Positions 35,701-47,786 of a stretch of DNA of 64,000 bases are shown in pieces. The stretch lies in NCBI GenBank assembly GCA_021186555.1, contig JAJKFL010000039.1, forward strand, positions 22,644,733 through 22,708,732, in the 5' to 3' direction. How positions within the stretch are numbered: the stretch's first letter is position 1; each line of letters begins with the position of its first letter. The notes beneath the pieces are model-generated. The model was not told the DNA's origin. It did not search any database and was given only the letters and a program-made list of their open reading frames with translations. Source of the stretch: Reticulitermes speratus (lineage: Eukaryota > Arthropoda > Insecta > Blattodea > Rhinotermitidae). The translations under genes were made by a program, and so were the position numbers.

Positions 35701-35954
35701 CAACTTATTTGCAATTGTGGTGCTGCATTGTGATCGCTTGGTTCACTAAACGGTATCTAAGCGACAAAATAATGGTGAACATTGGAGCTGTGCAAATGTA
35801 TCTCCCGAGAATACATACTTGCTTACGTTGACAGCATTAATTGCTTTCGAATGCTTCGTAACTTATACGTAAATTATCTTATTGTTCAGTAACATAGAAA
35901 AGACAAAATTTTCAATGCGATCAGATATTGGTTTTCTTCACGGACAGTCTGTTA

Positions 35955-36272
35955 CGAAATAGTAAAGGTAAAGTTGTCCCTGTGGAAGACATAAAGGCAT
36001 GTGGGGGGAATGGACGTATAGCGCCATTCATTCTTTACCTCGGCTTTGGATGGAAACGTGAGATAAACATGACGCCATGGTCACTTTATCCTCGAGGGGG
36101 GTGGAAGCCCCCGCTACCCATTGAATAGGCTGCTGACAGCACCCCCCGAGCTGATCTGGAAGTTCTGGAAAAGAGATTTACTGGCTTTCCCCTACCGGGA
36201 ATCGAAACAAAATTCCTCGGTTGTCCAGCCCAAAGCATTGTCAATATACGGACTACGCTAACCCGGCTCCAG
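35955..36272 (-). mobile_element. Diverged SINE, family S1
   Basis: Ordered matches to the copy at 19384 include ggtaaagttgtccctgtgga, tttacctcggctttggatgg, cgctacccattgaatagg, ccctaccgggaatcgaa and ggactacgctaacccgg (tRNA-like head on the minus strand). No target duplication was found. Confidence 0.65.
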
Positions 36273-36857
36273 TATGTTCTTCAGTTTCCAATTCCATTCA
36301 GTTCAGTTTAATGCTTGTATACTAATGTGCCGAGTCAACAGGTAGATGGACAATTACAGAAACAGCAAACAACATACAGACACAAATAACAACGGGCAAT
36401 AAACATGCCACATAAAACAAACAAGAAATATAAGAATATTAAATAATTAAATGGGGTGCCTTACAATAATGAACTAATGACATTATCAAATCTAAGTGTA
36501 ATTATTTGCCTTCTGAAGACATCTAAATCACTACAAAACGAATTTGCCTCAGTAGCACACCTGGAGGAGGGGCATATTCGTTAATAAGTATATTGAAGAG
36601 ATGAAGTGTTTTCACTTTAGCTTATAGCACAGTTAACTATGAACCAAAATATGTCTATTTGGTCTCTTCTCCAAACATAAAACCTTCTTTCTCTCTTTAC
36701 ACGCTATGTAGGCTTATAAGAACAGTGAGCACTTTCTATTTACTTTAAAAGTTGTTAGCATTACTCATCATTTATATTGACTCCCTTAAAATCCAGATGG
36801 ACAAATACGTTATAACTACATTGTACGGACTGACACGTACTTTGTTGTCACTGACAT

Positions 36858-36870
36858 TATATATATATAT

Positions 36871-36903
<33 letters not shown>
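36858..36903. repeat. (TA)n microsatellite
   Basis: Imperfect TA repeat of about 45 bp. Confidence 0.9.
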
Positions 36904-36904
<1 letters not shown>

Positions 36905-37451
36905 CACACATTTTTACAATGCAGTCCATTCTGTGGGGAGGGGGGAACCAAACAACCTTCGACATTTTCTCAGAATGTTGCCTTATTCTGGTTGCGGTAT
37001 CCCTACACAGCGCACTGTCTGCACTCCGTGTTGCTGAATGTTATATGAAAGTTTAAATAAAAGCTAATGAATCAACACTTTGGTATTTTTTCAACAAAAA
37101 ATGGATGCCAGCTTAATATTTTATTAATTTTATGACAATAGTTTGAGTTACCAGAATTTATTCTATAAAATACTGAAAATACGAAGAAGTGAAAGCAATA
37201 GAAAACAAACATCAGTAGAGCACTGTGTTCTTGGGTAAAAAAAGACTGTCGTAAGCATAAACCGCTAGTTAATAATGTCTGCAGTAACGGCTTGTTTTCA
37301 AATGCTGAACTTCTAGTTTGAAAATGATAGGAATACTGATACCTAGATACGTGCATATTTGGAGCAGTAGATCAGAATTTTCTGCATTGGTCCTCAGAAA
37401 ATGAAGGCCGATGCACCAACTCCTCGTCTTTTTTTAAACAATAAGTACCTG

Positions 37452-37494
37452 TTATTATTATTATTATTATTATCATCATCATCATCATTATCAT
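37452..37494. repeat. (ATT)n(ATC)n microsatellite
   Basis: About six ATT units followed by about six ATC units. Confidence 0.9.
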
Positions 37495-38670
37495 ATTCAT
37501 AACGTCCTGCATGTGGACGCTCCACAATGGGAGTATTGTGGCCCTGCATCATCCAAATGATGTCAAATTGACCCTCAATTCCAGACGTTTCTACGGACAA
37601 GGTTTACAACATCCCACTCTCTGTCTTAGACTAAATTAACGTTTGCAATTGTGGGGTATCTTACGTGTCGATTAGTTTACGTCCCCGACTTCTTTTTTCG
37701 GGAATCCCTTCAAGTTAGTTTCGTCTACATTTGTAGTCTTTCGTCTTCTACATTTCCAATTTCCTCAACTAGTCCGCTGTTTGAGTTCCTTTGTTATACA
37801 AACATCACTATCAATCTTATGTAATAGTCTATCTCAGTGACAAAAGTTGGACTAAATAAAGCCTCGTTTTATTGCTAGGGTAAACAAAACTAAATTCAGA
37901 TATTGTGTTTAACATCGGCGGTTCCTGTAGGGAATATGATTTTGTCTGTATCAACTACGGAAGTTATTTTGCGTCCAGTGAGTTGAGATGATGTTAATGT
38001 AGGGTGAAATGGATACGGATTACGGCTGCAGTAGTCTTGAGGTCTTATTCTGGCATTCGCCTGCACAGACTGAAAAATAAACACGGTGGTTCACAGAGAG
38101 TATACACGGTTCTTCCGCCCAGACTTGAAAATTGGTTTCTCTGTAACTACAAGCTGCATGTTTTAACCGCTGCACCGTTTCTCCCTGATACATAATCACG
38201 ATGTTTTTGGGATCGATGTGAACAATAATTCCGAAGAGCCGCAGTTTTCCTGGGATTGTTCCAGAAAGATTTAGGTTAAAACACGTCATATAATTAAATA
38301 CAATGTATATTTCGCCCGATCACCTGTTGTCACCCTAAACTCATCATGGTCATTACACAGGAGTAACAAAACAAGTTCATCTACTTTCTAAAACACACCA
38401 CACATAAAAGAATAGCTTTGCCAGCTTTCTGTTATCACAGTGTAAGCGTTCTCGTACTCCGAGTATATCACATATAGACTAATAGATATGTTAACAGTTT
38501 CGGAGATACGTTACAGCATGCGAACGAACACCACCTATCCTACATGCGTTCGCTTCGTGGAATTTGTGTCAAAATGAATAACAATCCAAACAATCTGACA
38601 TATACTGAAGCTGTATTTACTATAAGAATAAGGAGGCTGGCTACAAGCGCTGACGCAATAATAAACTTAC

Positions 38671-38719
38671 CGTGTTCCTTCGAGGGATTGTGTCCTCCAG
38701 TCTGTTTCAGCACGGCCAT
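38671..38719 (-). CDS. TrpA1: TrpA1 exon 1: start codon and 16 codons
   Basis: On the minus strand ATGGCCGTG (ATG at 38719-38717, with GAC before it, a good start context) opens a frame reading MAVLKQTGGHNPSKEH plus one base. It runs straight into a consensus donor ACG/GTAAGT. The exon is phase 1 at its end, which is what exon 2 needs: the split codon becomes Gly. About 100-150 bp of CpG-richer sequence upstream looks like 5' UTR or promoter. Assignment to TrpA1 rests on strand, order and phase rather than on recognised protein similarity. It might instead be the first exon of an unrelated small gene. Confidence 0.55.
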
Positions 38720-38880
38720 GTCAAGAGTAACAAAAAATTAGAGACGCCTGAGCCAACTCGACAGACAGAACTGTAAACTCGCAACAAACTGCGCTTGTCG
38801 ACCGAGAGACAGTGCCACCAATACGTCATCGCCATGGGCGTTTTGTTTATCAAGAACTGTTCTCAGTGACTGGCTCTATC
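38720..38880 (-). promoter_or_regulatory. Probable TrpA1 5' UTR and promoter region
   Basis: The stretch upstream of the exon 1 ATG is richer in CG dinucleotides than its surroundings (tcgac, gcgc, acgtcatcgcc). On minus it also contains TTGGCTCAG before GCGTCTC, a possible acceptor if an upstream exon is spliced in. I see no clear TATA box. Confidence 0.3.
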
Positions 38881-39121
38881 CAGCTTCTTGTGCAAACAAA
38901 GTGGCAATGATTAAAAACAGTCCCCATTTCTATGGTGCCCTTACGATATAAAACTTAAAAAGTTTACATATTTCAAGTCAGGAGACGACAGTGTATCTGC
39001 CTGTGCCTGTGGCCTTTCTCATTGGTACAGAACCCTGATTTACAACCGAGTAGTTCTAACTCGTTTCCAAACGGTTCACCATCTCGAAATAAATTATGAG
39101 TTGGAAAAGACTATAGCATCT

Positions 39122-39152
39122 AAGTAGTATAGTAGTAGTAGTAGTAGTAGTA
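39122..39152. repeat. (AGT)n microsatellite
   Basis: About nine AGT units. Confidence 0.9.
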
Positions 39153-39249
39153 GGCGGAGGAAAATGAGGAGTAGAGAAAGCCTGTTAATGTAAAAAATTA
39201 CAAATAAATTTTATGTAATTTTTATTAAATTTATAGGCTTATTATAATT

Positions 39250-39845
39250 CGGTGCAGGATCTTTTGTCCTCCAGTTTGCTATCCAAAAATACAAAGATTA
39301 AGATATACAGAACTACAATTTTGCCTGTTGTTTTGTATGGGTGTGAAACTTGATCTCTCACACTGAGGAAGGAACATAGGTTGCGGTGTTCGAGAATAGA
39401 GTGCTAAGGAGGATATTTGGGCCTAAGAGGGACGAGGTAACAGAGGAGTGGAGAAGACTACATAACGAGGAACTTAATGACCTGTACTTATCACCAAATA
39501 TTATTCGGGTAATTAAATCAAGAAGAATAAGGTGGGCGGGGCGTGTAGCACGTAAGGGGGAGGGGAGAGGTGCATACAGGAATTTGGTGGGGAGACTGGG
39601 AAGGAGACCACTTGGAAGATCCAGGAGTAGATGGGAGGATAATATTAAAATGGATCTTCAAGAAGTGGAATGGGAGGGCGTGGACTGGATTGAAATGGCT
39701 CAGGATAGGGACAGGTAGCGGACTCTTGTGAATGCGGTAATGAACCTTCGGGTTCCATAAAATGCGGGTAGTTTCTTGACTAGCTGAGAACCTGTTAGCT
39801 TCTCAAGAAGGACTCCGCGCCATGGAGTTAGTTAGTTAGTTAGAC
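39250..39845 (+). mobile_element. LINE family A, C-terminal third and 3' end
   Basis: The plus strand reads LLSKNTKIKIYRTTILPVVL, YGCET, then a stop where Trp is expected (TGA at about 39352). A one-base frameshift follows near 39388, then an open frame with [45 protein letters not shown] and MAQDRDR. A second stop in place of Trp precedes NAVMNLRVP. The 3' UTR ends ccatggagttagttagttag. This is an RTE-like reverse transcriptase C-terminus, 5'-truncated and inactive. Confidence 0.8.
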
Positions 39846-40751
39846 CTATACATCCCGCAGTTATTCACCCACTTTTCGAAACAAAGATATTGGTTTTTTG
39901 GTGTCATATGCCTGTACACATCACTGCCAATAACTTGCGAAGTAAACTGGCATATTGGGATCAAACAAAACTTCATATCCAGGAAGAACGGAATTCTTAA
40001 CCACACCGCTACGAAAACCTCAAAAGTCGATTTATACAGAGTGTTTCTGAAATACACGGCGCCCTTTTACTGGAGTGTTAAACATCAATGCAAAAATGAG
40101 TCCTACGATGCTTCGCCTCTGCGTGATGGCCCATATCACATTTTTACTTTTCCTGCTTAATTGTGTTTGATTATTATATTTCGTTTCTTATTCTGGTTTA
40201 AGAATCTGTTTGCTCGACATTGTTGGTCTGTGAAAATATAGATTACTTAATTTGGTAAGAACACTTGTATTTAGTTACTGGCGTCCTATATGGGGGGCCT
40301 TTATTTTTTTATTGCTTTTCATTTTAGTTCATTGAGTTTTATTGTTATTCGTCCTTATCTCCTCCAGAAAATTTTGTCTTTTCTGTTGAGTTTTGTGTAA
40401 GAAAATATACAAAATTTGTTTTTTGGTTGTCGTGTTATGCGAACTAATTTTACTGTGTCGTAATAAGTACTGAGTACTGCTCCCGATTATTCTTATTAAA
40501 CTTAGGAACACCACACCCTCGTAACCCCGACACTTTATGTTATTCCCATAATACGTTAAGGAAATCTTAGCCTACATCGCTTTGACATTAGGCTTAGGTC
40601 TATAGCTATTAACAGTTACTAAATAAGGCTATAGACTTATTTACCACAGTTCTTTTGAAAACATGTTTTTCATTAGCTTAAATTGACCTGAAAATGGTCA
40701 CTCCCACTTGTTATACAACCCAGGAACTTACAGCTGAGTATCTACACTCAT

Positions 40752-41166
40752 TTGGGCCTAAGAGGGACGAGATAACAGGAGAGTGGTCTAGACTACATAG
40801 AGAGGAGCTTTATTCTCTGTTCTCCTCACCAAATATTATTCGTGTGATCAAATCGAGGAGAATGAGATGATCGGGGCACGTGGCATATATGGGGGACAGG
40901 AGAGGAGCGTACAGGGTTTCGGTGGGGAGACCTGATGGAAAGAGTCCACTTGGAAGACCTAGGCATAGATGGGAGGATAATATTAAAATTGATCTTCAAG
41001 AAGTGGGGTGGGGAGGCATGAACTGGATTTCTCTGGCTCAGGATAGGGACAGGTGGCGGTCTCTTGTGAATGCTGTAATGAACCTTCGGATTCCATAAAA
41101 CGCGGGGAATTTCTTGACCAGCTGACGACCTGTCAGCTTCTCAGGAAGGACTCTGCTCCATGGAGT
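40752..41166 (+). mobile_element. LINE family A, C-terminus and 3' end
   Basis: It begins FGPKRDEITGEW and continues [15 protein letters not shown]. After one stop where Trp is expected (near 40868), the rest is open: [53 protein letters not shown] and stop. The 3' UTR ends at ccatggagtac. It is the least damaged family A tail in the window. Confidence 0.8.
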
Positions 41167-42364
41167 ACATATAATATTACAGACCAAAAATTTTAATTTT
41201 CACTGCCGTGAAAACCTAATACTCAACTTGTTAATTACCTAGATAGTTATTGAGTTAATTAACTAATGAATTATTAAGATAATTAGGCGGTTAATTTCTT
41301 ATGCCTGCGGCTGCTGCTGTGGTTTGGATTGCGGAATTTATGGTCTACGTAATCCCAATCGTGCAAACACACAAACAATATCAGGAATCCTTCCATCCAA
41401 GATGATGTACACCAATGCTTTGACTTACTTATTTTCAGTTTTATTATTCAGCTGCATGCAAATTAATGTGATTTTATTACACAATTGCAGAGTAAAGTTC
41501 CTCTGAAGGAAGTGTCGTGGCTTGTATTAAATAACGCTTAGTGTGTAACTCTTGAAACGTGTTTACAACTATAACGTTAATGAAGGGTTATTTTAACAAA
41601 CGCCCCTTTAAATATATCGCAGATTATTATTTTATGTAAAGGACTGAGGAGGGCCTGCACTAGGCCTTATCGCTTATCGCCGTCCACACAAAACGTTCAG
41701 ATTGCTTTGATCGATATTTACACATCGTTTAGTGACTGTCACCTACGAGATTAATTGATTTAGATACTGGATGAGTGTTGATGGTGATTAATGAAAGAAT
41801 TGCACCACGTGTGGAAACGTTTACTCCAGTGACGCACATATGTTTCAAATGCTATTATTGCTGTCTTTTTAATTACCTCATTAATGCTGACATCCCTTTA
41901 TACATGCACAAGTTAATTCTTGTTAAAAATAATTCCCTTACAGATTCACTACATATATATATATATATGTAAACACACACACATATATTGTGCCTTTTAA
42001 TGTGATTCTCACAGTGGTGAATTTCTGCTTACAATATGGATGTTAATCGGATCTTGTAAGTGTAGACTATTGGAACGTCTGAATGGCAGGAACGAGAGAC
42101 TCTGTGAAGGGGTGGCATAATGACCCTGCATGCGCTCACTTTGGTTCTTTCTGATCCATCGCAAAACTCTAGGCCACTAAAATGTTTTATATTCACTGCT
42201 GAATTTAAAGACAAAATTTTATATGTAAAAAATCTGACTATACATTTGTGATGTTAAAATAAAATAATTACGAATGCTAAGCGGTTTAATAAAATACTAA
42301 AATTATCACCATAATATTTCATTTCATTGATCTTGCTTATATTTTTATGCAAAGAACCATTCAA

Positions 42365-42545
42365 TATTCAATATTTTATTCATTTTCCATAGATCCATAC
42401 AGAGCTCAATCAAAGGATGTGGAAATAGTCATAGTAAAATATAGTGGATAAAAACAGTACAAACGTACATATAGTCAAACAAATAAGTCCTATTAAAAAT
42501 AATATTTGAAACCCAATCTAAACTTCACATCAAATAAAGAATAGT
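42365..42545 (-). mobile_element. Probable LINE 3' UTR remnant
   Basis: The phrase attttccatagatccatacagagctc ... aaggatgtgga with following A-rich text resembles, from memory, a widespread arthropod LINE 3' end in inverse orientation. There is no coding part, and the assignment is weak. Confidence 0.3.
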
Positions 42546-42999
42546 CAAAGTTTTAATGCATTTTTGGAGATCTAGACTAGATGAAAGATAATATTAGACT
42601 ACAACTTAGGGAAGCATCGTGTAACATTTCGGAATAAATCCAGCTGGTTTAGAACATGTTCTAATCGCGGTGTCTTACAAACGCCGTAATGAAGGTAATG
42701 AATCTTCAGTTTCTTGTTATGCTGATTTGTATATCGTAGAGTCAGTGAATAACTGAGTAGCACAAAGTTGGATGCAAAAGGGATAGAGAATAGTTAGGCC
42801 GAAACAGAAAATCCGAAATGTTCTATGTCCTAGTGTAAGCAAATCCCACTGCAATTTGTCTTATTTACGTCAATACACGACGTGGTACATGAGGCGCCTC
42901 TCATGCACAGTGTCAAATGGCAGCGCCGCATAATCCTGCATCAGCACATAATTACAGTCCTACATCAGTCTCGTTCACCAGCCATGTATCCTGTACTAT

Positions 43000-43257
43000 T
43001 TTTTTTTTCAATGGCTCGACAGCCCCTTGTGGGCCTAGGCCGCCTCAGTTTTCGAGGCTTCACGATTACACATTTTAGACACACCACACTTGGTAGGACT
43101 CCTCCGGATGAGGGACCAGCCCGTCGAAGAGACCTCTGCCTGACAACACACAACACTCACAACAGACAGACATTCATGCCCCCGGTGGGATTCGAACCCA
43201 CAATACCAGTAAGCGAGCGGCCGTAGACCCACGCCTTAGACCGCGCGGCCACTGGGA
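43000..43257 (-). mobile_element. Full-length young SINE (family S2, tRNA-Leu/Ser-like head)
   Basis: It is flanked by a perfect 13-bp duplication tatcctgtactat (42987-42999 and 43258-43270). On minus the head reads cccagtggccgcgcggtcta aggcg with a B box gtgggttcgaatcccac, like a leucine- or serine-type tRNA. The 3' end is the shared tail (gggctgtcgagccat) plus an A-run (plus-strand t-run at 43000-43008). Perfect flanks suggest a recent insertion. Confidence 0.88.
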
Positions 43258-43754
43258 TATCCTGTACTATACAGATAGGTAATTCGGATACAACACGGTC
43301 ACTACCGCTAGGTACGTGTATAGTGTAAACTTCAGTAATAATCTTTTAAACTCAACTAAATTTTCCATAAACTTCAACATCAGCACCAGAAAAATGTAGG
43401 GACAGTTCCTACTACAGAACTTCCGTCTACACAAAAGTCAGTTCATCATTTTCACTCACCTCGTCATGCATGTGATTCACTGCACGTCTTAGAAGGCGTT
43501 ATTACTTCGATTTAATGAAACATTTTCAACTGTAAAAGCCATAGTCATAATTGTGACGACAATGACTTTGAATTGTGTTATATTTAAGAACATTGTCAAT
43601 ATCTCAGAATATATCGCATTGAATAATAATGATATTAGTGAATAATGGATTAAAAAGGCTGTAGAAGAAGGAAGCCGTAATCTAACTTACAGCATTACAC
43701 CGGCATTTGCTTCGAAACATTATTTAAAACCAAGAAAAATTGCATGATGACTGG

Positions 43755-43832
43755 TCACCGAGTCGAGATTTTACCCCAGGACCTCCTGAATAAAAAGCAA
43801 GAGTGCTCTCCACTTGACCACGACGATGAGCG
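43755..43832 (-). mobile_element. tRNA-like SINE head, decayed
   Basis: On minus, tcgtggtcaagtggagagcac fits an A box and ggggtaaaatctcg a decayed B box. The body cannot be defined. Confidence 0.35.
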
Positions 43833-44884
43833 TATAAATGGTGTTGATAAACTTTTATATGGAGTTTTAACTAGGCTGTCTATATCTCCGAATATTTAAG
43901 GTTGAAGTTAGGATGACTGGTGAAAGATGAGTGGGACAGGATTGGAAGGAAGCGATCGTGGCCTGATCGAGTTACCATACCTGCGTTTTCTTGGAGAGAC
44001 TGGAGAAAACCACGGAAGTCCTCAGAATAGCCGTTAGCCAGTCCGAGATGCTAAAAGAGCACCTTGCAAATGAAAGTCTGAAGCTTTACCTCTCTACCCG
44101 CCTCGACCTTAAGAATGTACCGTGACACGTGCAAGGCCCTGTAATGACACCATGACACTTTCCTGGAAACATTGAGGATTACCGCGAACTTGAACAGGAG
44201 TACCAACAGCTTAACAGCGACCCTAGGCGTCTCTATGTGTTAAAAGTGACATGTGTCCATCAGACGGATTGTTTTGTTTCTTGACTGGGTTTATTTATCG
44301 CTACTAACTGAATGTTATTTAGTTTATGCCTTGCATCTGCAAGAATCATTTTTATGACTATTTACATTCCGGAATTAGCCACATTGCTGCTGACTTGCCG
44401 CGTAGATATCAATGAATCGACTGAAGGAACGTTGGGTTAACAGGCATCCAAACTATTTCTTTGACATGCTGCAGTATTTGTGCTACGTTATAACATCACA
44501 ACAGTTTCATCAGCAGTATGTAATAGATGTATAGTTGGTAGGAATGAAACAAACAACTAGAATTTTGTGTAGGCTTTCGTTTCGCGGACTTGCTACGTAT
44601 CACGCATTTAATGCAACCGGCCATCATGCTGGAACGCCCTTCTACGGAAACCGTGTTCCGCTACTGAGAATCTGTCATTACAGCAACGCATTCTGACGTA
44701 AATGTGCTCTGCTTCCCTGATCAAATAAATGGAATTCTTGCAGTAGGTTATACAAGCAAGCAAAGGCTTACTGGCATGCTCCCGTCTACAGATTGCGCAA
44801 AATTCACTGACATCAAAACACTGACATTAAATGACGGTGACTCACTCTGTACAAGGGCACGAATCATACACCTACACGGAAGTT

Positions 44885-45146
44885 TTTTTTCCCTATGGCT
44901 CAACAGCCCCTTTTCGGGTGCCTAGGCCTCCTCATTTCGAGGTTTCACGATCACACACATTAGACACACCACACTCGGTAGGACTCCTCTGGAAGAGGGA
45001 CCAGCCCGTCGCAGAGACCTCTACCTGACAACACACAACACTCACAAGAGACAGACATCCATGCCTCCGGTGGGATTCGAACCCACGATCCTAGTAAGCG
45101 AGCGGCCGCAGACCCACGCCTTAGACCGCACGGCCACTGGGATCGG
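44885..45146 (-). mobile_element. Full-length young SINE (family S2)
   Basis: It is flanked by a perfect 16-bp duplication cacctacacggaagtt (44869-44884 and 45147-45162). It is about 90% identical to the copy at 43000, with the same tRNA-like head and the same 3' tail followed by an A-run. Confidence 0.88.
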
Positions 45147-46304
45147 CACCTACACGGAAGTTATGTACACTTATTCACAACTACGAGACTAAGCTGTTAC
45201 TTAAGCGACTAAAGTTCACCTCTATTCCTGAAAAATCCAGAATCTACTAGATCGTTCAACTAGAGATCACTCGGAATAATAATGAAGCAGCCACTATGTA
45301 GAAGTCCATGTATAAGCATTTATCGTTCCCTCAAGCGTGGCGCATCTGCTGATCATCCCATCCTTCTTGTTTTGATCGCACTTGTAGGAGTATTACGCCG
45401 TGAAGCACATAAATTATGAAAATTTTCTAACTGTACCATCCGTTAGGACAAGCCTCTTATCACGTTCTTATAAGATTATAACTTATTTTGTGAGTTGGTA
45501 AGTGAAATTTCTGTATACCCATTAGGACCACAACGTGACAAATATGACTTCAACGTTAGTTAGTATAGAAGGCGTGTGCTTACGCCCAACACAACACGCA
45601 AATAACACACACGCACATATGTAGCAACATAATAACCACCTTTCAGAAAAATAATTTACCCATATGACGTAAAGTCGACATTGTCCCCAGAGGATACCAG
45701 AGATGTATGACCACACGAAACCCCATACCGGCTTCTGAACCTATTGCAAGCTCAATCAAAAGACAATCCCTGTCGCGCAGAATATAAGCTACTTATTTTA
45801 AAACCTATGGTACTGCTGTGCCTTACAAAACACGTGTATTGCCATGAAGACGCAGTACATAAAATGTAGACTCATTGGAGATGGATGTTAATAGACCGTT
45901 TGTTGTTTAAAGATGCTGGGTCAACAGCACAGCTGAATTTCGGTTGCTACTTTGCAAGGACAGTATAAAATTATCTCAGAGTTTAATGTTGCAGGTATAC
46001 AGACATATAGACAAGAAAGGGACAACTTTACACGCATTCTTAGCCTCCACAAGAAATGGGAAAGATGAGGAACAGATAGTTTCAGGACTTCACGGACTCT
46101 GCTTCCGCTTGTCTGTAGCTTGGATTCCGGAAACCATTTGGACGTGGCAGAAACGTTCTCACACTAACGAACGTCGATTGCGACAGATGTGTCGCAGTTC
46201 AGACATACATTTTGGCAGTAATAAGTATTTTAGAAAGATCTCTATCAGCGGTAGTCAGCATAATCATCACTAGTTAAAAATATAAAAGAATATTTTTTTA
46301 CCTA

Positions 46305-46735
46305 TTGTTATGTTTGGATATGAAGTGTAATGTGTCACGCTGAGGGAAGAGATAAACATCAGGCTGTGTTGAGCAGAATATCTGAAAGGAAATGAACGAT
46401 CAAATCATGTCGGATATGATGGCTGGGGCACGTAATATATATGTGTGAAAATTAAATACATATATAATTTTACGCGGGAAACCTTAAGGCTAGGAACCAC
46501 TTCGGACACCTAGATATACATGAGAGGATAATATTAATAAGACCTTAAATTGTAGTATATGAAATGTGGATTGGATGCAACTAGCTCTGGACAACATACA
46601 ATCAAAAGCGTTTGCAAATATGGTAAAGAACTTATGGATCCATAGAATGCGAAGTATTTATTGACCAGCTGAGAGACTGTCCTTTGCTTACGGAGGAGTC
46701 TTTTCCATGGAGGTAGTCGCTAGAAATCGATGTGT
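46305..46735 (+). mobile_element. LINE family A, decayed C-terminus and 3' end
   Basis: Short ordered matches remain: gttatgtttggatatgaa, ggctggggcacgta, gagaggataatatta, atgtggattggatgcaacta and ttgaccagctgagagactgt, ending ccatggagg. It is heavily mutated. Confidence 0.6.
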
Positions 46736-47031
46736 ATTCCTTGACAAATTGAGATGTTCAGTTCCCTAGAAATAAAACATCCAGCTTGGTTTCCCTTTAA
46801 CACAAAGCACAGTGTTGATCTGTGATGGGTGGGACGACACTGGGTCATGGTTGGGAGACGTGGTCGCCGTCACGTAATGCACGAAGTAGAAATGTTTACT
46901 CGGCTATCAACCAGCACTAACCAAGCGACGTTTTGTACAGACCTGACACACGGACCCTGTCACTTAAAACGTTCATATCAAAGGGTAACTTGATTTTAGG
47001 CTGTCACGGCTGTGAATGTGAGGATTACTGT

Positions 47032-47197
47032 TCCCTAGGAAGTGACATCGCGTAGTCTGATAAATCGTTACCAACGTTTCGGAGGAACCTACTGCGACTA
47101 TTTTCAGCGTACAATAATTATTTGAAGATGAAGGCACCAGGTTCCTTCGGATAATTGGCAACGAGCTACCAGGCTCTATGACGTCATATCTCAGAAT
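47032..47197. repeat. Small foldback element (same family as 9811)
   Basis: The left arm contains aaatcgttaccaacgtttcggaggaacc. The right arm is its imperfect inverse, ending atgacgtcatatctcagaa. It has the same outer and inner motifs as the elements at 9811 and 55973. Confidence 0.5.
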
Positions 47198-47467
47198 CCA
47201 GTAATCTTGATTCTATAAGGATTAACTGCTACTCTCTCCAGACTTTTAGAAAATAATTCGGTTTCCAACTTACCGTGGAATACACTTATATAATCTACAT
47301 TAAGAATCTGTATTATATAAGTTAAACACGTTAAAGGAGGCGTTTTAAATCACCTCCTTCACGTATCAGACATGCTTGACACTTGGTGAACAGATTGTTA
47401 AAAACACGCACCCACTAATAAGATCCGGAAAATGGGAAGACACGTGACACGTGGCGAACGCAGGACA

Positions 47468-47590
47468 GACACAACGGCAAGTGCGTGTAACAACAGAATA
47501 TAGACACAACGGCAAGTGCGTGTAACAACAGAATATAGACACAACGGCAAGTGCGTGTAGCAACAGAATATAGACACAACGGCAAATGAC
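47468..47590. repeat. 35-bp tandem repeat, three and a half units
   Basis: gacacaacggcaagtgcgtg... starts at 47468, 47503, 47538 and 47573, exactly 35 bp apart. The first three units differ at one position. The repeat length is not a multiple of three and there are no spacers. Confidence 0.9.
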
Positions 47591-47786
47591 AAACAACAGC
47601 ATACACATGTGTTTAACAACACGAGGCAGACACAACAACAAGCACCAAACAAGAGCAAACATATGTGTAACAACAACACCAAGAAAACGAATGTATAGAT
47701 ACACAAAATATAAGTAATACAACAACACAAAACGCAGTGCAAGCAGATACGTAAGCAAGACAAACATCACCTAAGTTAGCGAAATC

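Larger units (their letters stand above)
32121..38670 (-). other. TrpA1 intron 1 (about 6.5 kb)
   Basis: It joins exon 1 (GTAAGT donor) to exon 2. It contains an inverted-repeat element (32896), a GTGA minisatellite (33668), an X-box (33814), a young SINE (34659), a Penelope-like end (35554) and an old SINE (35955). 36280-38660 is otherwise AT-rich with simple repeats. Confidence 0.55.

Noticed and set aside
47468-47590. Possible CRISPR-like array
   Set aside because: The units are directly adjacent without spacers, and the genome is an animal's.
47366-47770. Long minus-strand open frames rich in Cys, Val and Tyr
   Set aside because: They are created by the 35-bp tandem repeat and low-complexity CAA-rich DNA. 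There is no start context or recognisable domain.
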